This document shows, one piece after another, positions 56,973-64,000 of a DNA stretch of 64,000 bases (the first letter of the stretch is position 1; every line of letters begins with the position of its first letter). The stretch comes from Lepus europaeus (lineage: Eukaryota > Chordata > Mammalia > Lagomorpha > Leporidae): contig NC_084843.1 in NCBI RefSeq assembly GCF_033115175.1, positions 51,314,474-51,378,473 of the forward strand, written 5' to 3'. Position numbers and translations under genes: made by a program. The notes under the pieces are model-generated. The model made no database searches, was not told where the DNA came from, and worked only from the letters and a program-made list of their open reading frames with translations.

Positions 56973-57346
56973 TATTGGCTCCTTTTTTTTTTTTTTTTTT
57001 TTTTTGACAGGCAGAGTGGACAGTGAGAGAGAGACAGAGAGAAAGGTCTTCCTTTTGCCGTTGGTTCACCCTCCAATGGCCGCCGCGGCTGGCGTGCTGC
57101 GGCCGGCGCACCACGCTGATTCAATGGCAGGAGCCAAGTGCTTCTCCTGGTCTCCCATGGGGTGCAGGGCCCAAGTACTTGGGCCATCCTCCACTGCACT
57201 CCCTGGCCACAGCAGAGAGCTGGCCTGGAAGAGGGGCAACCGGGACAGAATCCGGCGCCCCGACCGGGACTAGAACCCGGTGTGCCGGCGACGCTAGGCG
57301 GAGGATTAGCCTATTGAGCCGCAGTGCCAGCCTATTGGCTCCTTTT
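56973..57346 (-). repeat. Young CSINE, 14-bp TSD
   Basis: The duplication tattggctcctttt is at 56973-56986 and 57333-57346. Body 56987-57332: T-run, gacaggcagagtggacagtg, ttggttcaccctccaatggc, cgccgcggct, gcggccggcgcaccac, gtgcttctcctggtctccca and gaccgggactagaacccggt. CpG-rich and little diverged. Pol III transcription would run leftward. Confidence 0.96.
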
Positions 57347-57919
57347 GATACATGTGATACCTCAGCTTGCACATTCCCTTCATGTCTAAAAGCTGTGCTC
57401 TACCTTGATCCTGCTTACAGAATTAGGCACTTGGGCAAGAAAGAGGTTTTATATATTTAGTTTTTTGACTTTCTAGGGTTACTACATATCCCTTTGCCCT
57501 TCTGAGGGTGTGCCTTCTCCACAGAATGTCAGCACTGAACAGCATATGTATCTTTGATACTCCATACCTGTGTTCTGTTAAGTATTTCAAATTATTTGTG
57601 TTTTTTCTTCTTGTTACTCACATAGGTACATCTCTCTTTTCCTTCCTCTTCCAGCATCTTTAGTATAATATCTGCAACTAGTTTAGACATTTGCTTTATA
57701 TCAGAAGAGCTTATGATTTCAAGTAACTTATGTTTTCTGTCTTGTAGAAATCCCTGAGGCAGAATCCTAAGGGTCTGAATGAAATAGTTAAAAGGAAAAA
57801 TATAGAGTAGAAAAATTAAAATTTTGTTATTATGCCCCCATGACCATTCACAATTTTTGGAGAGTGAGTGTTCCTGTGATACAAACTGTTTTCCAGAGCC
57901 TACATGTGGCAGATGATTG
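57347..57919. other. Unique sequence
   Basis: Nothing recognised. Confidence 0.4.
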
Positions 57920-58330
57920 CCTGCTGATTTTCAGATCCATACTCTGCCTTTCTTGACCTTTCTCCTCTCTTAAAAGAAACTATGTCTCTCAGGCCACTAG
58001 TCCTACAGCATCTGTGTAGGTTTGGCCAGTGGGATTCACTGGCATAAAGAGTGTATAAAGACAGAAAGAAGATGGAATATTCCTTCTCTTCTCTGCTTTG
58101 TGTGGCATATTTGCCAGCATCTTTGTGTCTCTTCTCTGGGTCCAGATCCAGCTGGAAGCACCTGTTTTTGTGGATCCACTGGAAATGCCTACTGTTTCAT
58201 GATTCAAGTTTCTTCTCCTTATATTCCTTCAGCCCTAGAGTGACAGCAGCTTGCCATCATTGTCAATCTCTGAGAAGCCTCACCATCCCCTGTTTGGTGC
58301 TTTCGTCCTTTCATCAAATAAATTTAATCT
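57920..58330 (+). repeat. Possible decayed LTR-like repeat
   Basis: The order gtttggccagtgggattcac, cataaagagtgtataaagac, a ccctagagtgacagcagc block and ttcatcaaataaatttaatc fits an old LTR with a polyadenylation signal near its end. Family unassigned. Overlapping open frames in two phases argue against a gene. Confidence 0.35.
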
Positions 58331-59034
58331 TTAGACTAAATTCTGTTTGAAATACCTAGAGTTCTTTCCTTCTGTGTTCTGACTATAGTTTAAATAATGT
58401 ATCATGCTTCTGCCCAGTGGGAGAATTTGTCTTCAGCTGAGACTCCATCTTTCTCAGATTGTATGTAAAAATTAGCACCCCCATCAATGAAATCCAGGAT
58501 TTATTAAAAGTACAAAGAACATAAAATCTGTTCTGCTGTCTACTTTGAGCAGGTCTAACCCTCACATGATAATGTGGATAAGCAGATCAAACTAAGTAAC
58601 AACTGACTGCTTTATTGCAACCCCAGGTCAACTCTTCCAAGGTTCCTAGGGAAGGCTGTTTCCTTGTTCCAGTCCATGGTTAGTTTCAAGCAGTGATCTT
58701 GCCAAGAGGAAAAATGTAGTTATATAACTGTCATTCATTATCCACTCAAACTTAACTGGAGATGATAGGAGAAGCAATAAGTCAATGGTGCCCAGAAGAT
58801 GCTCCCAAATACATGTTTTTGTACACTCTCAAGTTTGGAATTGTTTTGCTTGCTAAGTTTATTTTATATAGCTGACTTCTCATACAATTCTTTCTAGACC
58901 TGTTCTATTAAATTTGATTTTTACTTAATTTTAATTTAATTTTATTAGAACATCTTTAGCAAGGGGAAAGATGTGCCCAGAACAAAAAAAGAATAGGCTA
59001 TGAATAGGCATTTGATCTTAGTGAATCAGATTCA
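58331..59034. other. Unique sequence
   Basis: Nothing recognised. Confidence 0.4.
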
Positions 59035-59091
59035 TTCTCTCTCTCTCTCTCTCCCTCTCTCTGTCTCTCTCTCTCTCACACACACACACAC
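59035..59091. repeat. (CT)n(CA)n compound microsatellite
   Basis: About 45 bases of CT repeat with single interruptions, followed by seven or eight CA units. Confidence 0.92.
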
Positions 59092-59775
59092 TTAATTACT
59101 ATATAATTTCTTGTCAAATTGCTTCCCACATAAGCAATCTTAGCTTTGCCATTATACATATTTAGGATGGCAACTATAACTGGCCATTTTACCTTTCTAC
59201 CTCAAACTATACAGAGTAAGTTTCCTTTCTTACCTACCACTCTCACCAGAGCATTGGAATGAAGTTAAATGCAGACAATGATGAAACTTGTTAAGAAGAC
59301 AGTTGTAGATCAGTTTAGATCAGTTTGGTCAAACTCCAGTTATAACTGTGGACAAAATTTCATTTTGTGTGGACATTATCCAGTTTCTTCCTTATTATTT
59401 TGGTTCTATTTCCATAAGATATTAGTGACTCAAAAATATTCCTCCAAATTCACTGACTCCACATATTTTATTTTTAACTATACTTTTTTTTCCAAAGCAA
59501 TAGCTTCCTCATCTGATTTATACTGCTTTATCAATAAATTATATTTTAAGATGAGACAGTACTAGGGCAATCCGAAAGGAACTCAACAACAAGACTCTGT
59601 GGTTTTAATTCCAATGTGCCACCAGGAATGTGTCTCAGGTCCCATCTGCCTTCAGTTCTGTATCTTAGTTCAATACACCTGACTGAGTGGAAGACAGCCT
59701 GTATTCAAAAGTGTAGGAAAGAGGAACTCAATGCAACCACTCTGCCCTTTCCTATTAATTTCTATCTAACAATTA
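59092..59775. other. Unique sequence
   Basis: Nothing recognised. The 98-codon frame at 59269-59565 has no domain. Confidence 0.4.
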
Positions 59776-59780
59776 AGAGT

Positions 59781-60121
59781 TTTTTTTTTTTAAAGATTTG
59801 TTTATTTATTTGAAAGACAGAGTTACAGAGAGGCAGAGGCAGATGGAGAGAGAGGTCTTCCATCTGCTGGTTCACTTTCCAAATGGCTGCAATGACCAGA
59901 ACTGGGCCTATCCAAAGCCAGGAGCCAGGAGCCAGGAACCTTCTCCAGGTCTTCCACATGGGTGCAAGGACCCAAAGACTTGGGCCATTCTGCACTACTT
60001 TCTCAGTCCACAGCAGGGAACTGAATCAGAAGTGGAGCAGCCAAGACTTGAACTGGTACCCATATTTAATGCCAGAACTGCAGGCAATGGCTTTACCTAC
60101 TATACCATAGCACTTGCCCCG
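59781..60121 (-). repeat. Older CSINE
   Basis: Antisense: T-run, aaagatttgtttatttattt, gaaagacagagttacagagagg, tctgctggttcactttcc, ccaggagccaggagccagga (local duplication), gacttgggccattctgcact and atagcacttgcccc. Possible 7-base TSD agagttt at 59776 and 60122. Confidence 0.87.
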
Positions 60122-60128
60122 AGAGTTT

Positions 60129-60611
60129 ATTTTGATCTTTGAATTTTACCTATTCTTTACACTCCAGATCATGAGGATTTACTTTTTGTCTCATTACTTT
60201 AAGAAGCAATAGTAACAATACCAACACAGATCATTTAAACAAAAGGAATATTATTACTTTTAATAAAAATTAGTAATACAATGAACTACTATACACTTCA
60301 GAGAACCTGTAATCTCAGTTTGTGGAGAACTTGGCTAGCTGTTATACTTTTGCTGAACTGCACTCTCTTACTGACCTTATTGCATAGAAATTATTGGTCT
60401 TGATATGTCCTCCAGAATGCTGCCAAGAAAAGTAATCCAGAAGTGGCTGCCTCTGGTGGGGCTGACCTGAAGATTTACTATCTCTGATCCTTGTGACCAT
60501 GGTTTATTTGGACCTCTTTTGTGATCCTATAGAACTAGAAAGCTGCTTATCAAAATTGCTACTAGTCATTTATTCACTGGTTAGTCCATATTTGTTAAAT
60601 AATTTCACAAC
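60129..60611. other. Unique sequence
   Basis: Nothing recognised. It separates an inverted CSINE pair. Confidence 0.4.
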
Positions 60612-60873
60612 TGGGCCTGGCATTTTGATGCAGTGGGTTAAGTCTCTGCCTGCAATGTGGGCATCCCATATGGGTGACTATTCGAGTCCTGACTGCTCTA
60701 CCTTTGATCCATTTCCCTGCAAATGCACCCAGGAAAGCAGGAGAGGATGACCCAAATACTTGGGTCCTTGCACCCACGTGGGAGACCCGGATGTAGCTTC
60801 TGGCACCCGACTTCAGCTTGGCCCAGCCTCAGCCAATATGACTATTTTGGGAATGAACCAATGGGTGGAAGAT

Positions 60874-60906
<33 letters not shown>

Positions 60907-60930
60907 ATGTGTGTGTGTCTAATTGCCTTT
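60612..60930 (+). repeat. Older CSINE with CT/GT tail
   Basis: Sense: ctgggcctggcattttgatg, gtgggttaagtctctgcctg, catcccatatgggtgactat, tcgagtcctgactgctct (B-box region), atgacccaaatacttgggtc and ggaatgaaccaatgggtgga, then CT and GT repeats (60873-60919). Confidence 0.87.
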
Positions 60931-60961
60931 TGATAATGTATACTATAAAGATAAACAAAAT

Positions 60962-61165
60962 AATGCTGTTAGAACTAGAGATAGTGGCTACCTTTGTGGC
61001 TGGGATAGAAACTGGGAAGGTGGGAGATTGCGTTTCTGAAGTGTTGCTTGTTTAGTTTCTTGGTTGCTTAGATATACTCAGTTTCAAAATTCCCTGAGTT
61101 TTATACCTATGACATGTCTGCTTCTCTGTGTGTATATTATACTTCAGTGAAAAAATAAAACAGTA
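60962..61165 (+). repeat. Old L1M 3' end
   Basis: Ends like an old L1 3' UTR: agagatagtggctacctttg, gaaactgggaaggtgggag, then tatattatacttcagtgaaa and aaataaaac. Confidence 0.6.
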
Positions 61166-61464
61166 AAACAAATGAAAATTGAACATCACCAGTTGTCAGC
61201 TACTATTCCAGCTGCTAGAAATAATATAGTGAACAAAACTGAACGAAGCTACTTTTACTGGGGAGTAAAGGAGACAGGTATGTATGATGAAGAAAAGCTA
61301 AAGTTATTTCAAAACTACAGTTGGTCAGTGATCACTGCATTTATTTAGTAGCTAATTTGTAGCCACCATTGTCATCTTTCAATTTATGAAGTCTGATATT
61401 ATAGTTGAACATTTGACAATATGTTATCTCTCATTCTGTCTCTAAGATCTTCTTTTAAATGTTT
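61166..61464. other. Possible old repeat
   Basis: The words agctgctagaaataatatag and tgaacaaaactgaac recall a common old mammalian repeat, not assignable here. Confidence 0.3.
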
Positions 61465-61504
61465 TATATATATATATATGTGTATATATATATATATAAA
61501 TATA
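61465..61504. repeat. (TA)n microsatellite
   Basis: About 40 bases of TA with one tgtg interruption. Confidence 0.9.
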
Positions 61505-62080
61505 AATCTTTGATGCTTTCTTTTTCTTGACTGTCGATTTCCAAGTGGTTTTAGGCTCATTTTTCATCAATACATCAATGGACATATGCCAATTACCACA
61601 AAGCGTTCATTTCTCATAAAGGAATAGAAACACAGCAAGCTAAAAAGCTTGCCACAGCAGCCAGTGGTACATGGGACCTATTACAGCCATCTAAGTAACC
61701 TCAGTAGTGATCTGTTTACAAAGGAAAGATTATTTGTTTTCAAGATCTATTGCCCTCTTAGTAACTTCACTGACAAATGCAGTGTTATTCAATATTATTG
61801 TCACATGTTTTCAACATTGTGCTTTAATTGCCTTCCAAGCAAAAAGGATACTTTAATTATTATGCCTAATTGTGCAGAGAGAACAATTGCAAAAACAGGG
61901 ATAGACATTGATGTTCCAATGTGCTTTCGTAGGATAAATGATGTCCAAGAATCAAAAGAAAAACGCTGAGAAAACAGATGAAAAACTCTTGGGGGAACAT
62001 GCAGAGACTTTATTGCATACATGGTCCACGAGAATGGCAAAGAAAGATGTTGATTAGAGGGGAGAACACTGTGGACTTTA
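61505..62080. other. Unique sequence
   Basis: A plus-strand 106-codon frame (61649-61969) and an overlapping minus frame have no recognisable domain. Not called as genes. Confidence 0.4.
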
Positions 62081-62489
62081 CTTTTATCACTTTTTTTTTT
62101 TTATTATTTTTTTTTTTTATTTTTTTTTTATTTTTTTATTTTTGACAGGCAGAGTGGACAGTGAGAGAGAGAGAGACAGAGAGAAAGGTCTTCCTTTTTG
62201 CCGTTGGTTCACCCTCCAATGGCCGCCGCGGTAGCGCGCTGCGGCCGGCGCACCGCGCTGTTCCGATGGCAGGAGCCAGGTGCTTCTCCTGGTCTCCCAT
62301 GGGGTGCAGAGCCCAAACACTTGAGCTATCCTCCACTGCACTCCCTGGCCACAGCAGAGAGCTGGCCTGGAAGAGGGGCAACCGGGACAGGATCGGTGCC
62401 CCGACCGGGACTAGAACCCGGTGTGCCGGCGCCGCAAGGCGGAGGATTAGCCTGTTGAGCCACGGCGCCGGCCTACTTTTATCACTTTT
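62081..62489 (-). repeat. Young CSINE, 16-bp TSD, long T-rich tail
   Basis: The duplication tacttttatcactttt is at 62081-62096 and 62474-62489. The body includes a T-rich stretch of about 50 bases with A interruptions (the SINE tail), gacaggcagagtggacagtg, ttggttcaccctccaatggc, gcgctgcggccggcgcaccg and gaccgggactagaacccggt, ending cacggcgccggcc. It is among the least diverged CSINEs here. Confidence 0.96.
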
Positions 62490-63243
62490 GATTGTGTCAA
62501 AATATCTCCAGGGACTGAGGGAACACATGAAGCCGCCAGTTTTGGTTATAAATGAAGTTAATGGCATTACTTAATTAGCATTGTATGCACACTGTATTAC
62601 TGAATACAGTGTTCCTCTAGTGGAATTTGTGGGGACATCTTTTCCATTATTATCACTATTCTTTCTTTCTAGTAGTCTTCCCTTCTTCATACATCATGCG
62701 ATAGTATGTGTGTGGCCCCTTTTGGTCATTTTTTACAGCATGGCTCTACCTACAGGTTACAGTTGGTTGGAGGAAAATCAGAGACTCATTCCCATATTAT
62801 GGCCACAATTCTACAGTTGATTGGTAAAGAGGTACACATCTGACCCAAACTGGGCCTATTCCTTCTGTAGGAATTTTGAATTAGGTCTTAGGGAGAGCAA
62901 TTGATCTCTCTCTGTGTGATTGTTGTTCATTGACATTTCTTCTGCCATTTGCCATACTCTGTAATAGAAAGGAGTGGTGTAGGTGTACAGTTAAGAGCAG
63001 AATTGAGAGATGGACATTATTGAGGTCTTTCCTGTATTTGGTTCCTGTCCATTCATAGGGCCAGCAAACATTCCTGTTCTAAATTGCAATTCTGAAATGG
63101 CAAAGTGTGTTTCTGTACTTGGAAAAAACTGAAAACTCTTATATCTCCCTATCTTTCTTCAGCTCTCCGACTCCTTGGAGAGATCCTTAGGCTAGGGCTG
63201 AATGAACAACTATATTGGGAAGATATGTGTGTGAATAATCATT
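62490..63243. other. Unique sequence
   Basis: Nothing recognised. Confidence 0.4.
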
Positions 63244-63636
63244 AGAAAATGATATGTGGCCGGTGCCATGGCTCACTTGGTTAATCCTCTGCCTGCGGCG
63301 CCGGCAACCCGGGCTCTAGTCCCAGTCAGGGCGTCGGGTACTAGTCCCGGTTGCTCCTCTTCCAGTCCAGCTCTCCGCTGTGGCCTGGGAGGGCAATGGA
63401 GCATGGCCCAAGTGCTTGGATCCCTGCACCCGCATGGGAGACTAGGAGGAAGCACCTGGCTCCTGGCTTCGGATCAGTGCAGCACTGGCTGTGGCGGCCA
63501 TTAGGGGAGTGAACCAATGGAAAGCAGACATTTCTCTCTGTCTCTCTCTTACTGTCTATAACTCTCTGTCTCTCTCTCTCACTGTCTAACTCTGCCTGTC
63601 AAAAAAAAAAAAAAGAAAGAAAAGAAAATGATATGT
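63244..63636 (+). repeat. Young CSINE, 14-bp TSD
   Basis: The duplication agaaaatgatatgt is at 63244-63257 and 63623-63636. Body 63258-63622: ggccggtgccatggctcact head, gggctctagtcccagtcagg, atggcccaagtgcttggatc and aagcacctggctcctggctt, a partly duplicated CT-rich 3' region (63535-63598) and an A-rich tail. Confidence 0.95.
63269..63322 (+). promoter_or_regulatory. Internal Pol III A and B boxes of the young CSINE
   Basis: tggctcacttgg at 63269-63280 fits an A box. ggctctagtcc at 63312-63322 is close to the tRNA B-box consensus (G-G-T-T-C-G-A-N-T-C-C, 8 of 11). The spacing is tRNA-like. Whether this copy is transcribed is unknown. Confidence 0.5.
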
Positions 63637-64000
63637 AATATATGACAAATCCACAGCAGACATATTGAATGGGGAAAATTTGGAAGCATTTTCACTAAGA
63701 TTCAGAACCATACAAGGATGCCCACTTTTACAATTGCTATTCAGTATACTTCCAGAAGTTTTACAAGACATACTACATGGCAGTTATAATCAAAACAGCT
63801 GGATACTGGCACAAAAATAGACATGTAGATAAATGGAACAGGATAGAAACCCTTGAAATTAAAGCATGCATCTATAGCCAACTAATCTTTTACAAAGGAG
63901 CTAAAATCAATCTCTGAAGGAATAACAGCCTCTTCCACAAATGGAACTGGGAAAACTGGATCTATGCAATGCAGAGTATGAAACAAAACCCCTACCTTAC
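63637..64000 (+). pseudogene. L1 ORF2 fragment with internal deletion, runs off the window
   Basis: The left part encodes a block like [14 protein letters not shown], then [16 protein letters not shown], which is the RT-domain region. It then jumps directly near 63763 to the RTYYRAVI-like region (gacatactacatggcagtta, taatcaaaacagctggatac), skipping several hundred bases present in a full L1. Several stops interrupt the frame. More diverged than copies 1-5. It continues past 64000. Confidence 0.75.

Noticed and set aside
59035..59091. CT/CA array as a possible SINE tail
   Set aside because: No CSINE body lies on either side; treated as a plain compound microsatellite.
62136..62574. Open frames of 143 and 137 codons on opposite strands
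   Set aside because: Both are translations of a young GC-rich CSINE. Similar frames occur in every young CSINE copy in the window.
1..64000. CRISPR arrays, phage, operons or toxin-antitoxin systems
   Set aside because: The repeat families and base composition are mammalian. No spaced identical repeats or compact gene clusters are present.

Overview
The window looks like nuclear DNA from a lagomorph, most likely rabbit or a close leporid. The evidence is many copies of the lagomorph tRNA-derived SINE (CSINE, or C-repeat) in both orientations, plus several rabbit-type L1 elements whose 3' UTRs share a G-rich polypurine tract and an AATAAA-bearing end. Older mammalian repeats (MIR, MER20-like hAT, MaLR-type LTR, old L1M 3' UTRs) are also present. 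These names come from recalled consensus sequences; no database search was run.

I see no convincing protein-coding host gene, no spliced exon, and no rRNA, tRNA or CRISPR array. Every open frame that resembles a protein is the C-terminal part of L1 ORF2. The window is best read as intergenic sequence or the interior of a long intron.

Layout. 0-1.2 kb: CSINEs next to a minus-strand L1 ORF2 fragment. 1.2-6.5 kb: mostly unique AT-rich sequence with one MIR and one MER20-like element. 6.57-8.88 kb: 5'-truncated L1 (copy 1) with a 12-bp target-site duplication (TSD). 9.85-10.27 kb: MaLR LTR with an internal 23-bp x 3 tandem repeat. 10.8-13.07 kb: L1 copy 2 with a nested CSINE. 16.4-17.3 kb: a composite CSINE / old-L1 / CSINE-tail block inside a single 14-bp TSD. 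17.87-20.65 kb: the best-preserved L1 (copy 4) with a 16-bp TSD, a 431-codon ORF2 remnant and a doubled 3' UTR module. 21-22.4 kb: a decayed minus-strand L1 split by two CSINEs. 22.4-27.9 kb: mostly unique. 27.9-31.2 kb: a CSINE cluster including inverted pairs. 32.2-35.1 kb: L1 copy 3 with a 16-bp TSD and two nested CSINEs, one only 51 bp long. 35-53 kb: mostly unique, with old MIR, MER20 and L1M fragments; some stretches could be conserved non-coding DNA. 53.4-64 kb: a short L1 3' end (copy 5), old L1M pieces and several younger CSINEs, ending in an L1 fragment that runs off the window.

There is no operon-like cooperation here. The biology is retrotransposition: L1 supplies the machinery and CSINE copies use it. 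The nested insertions with clear TSDs give a relative order of events. The most unusual items are the 853-bp composite SINE insertion whose middle segment has a roughly 90% match 5.6 kb away, the compensated frameshift pair in ORF2 of L1 copies 1 and 2, the 51-bp SINE insertion with an 18-bp TSD, and the duplicated 3' UTR module of L1 copy 4. I did not find a new multi-gene system.
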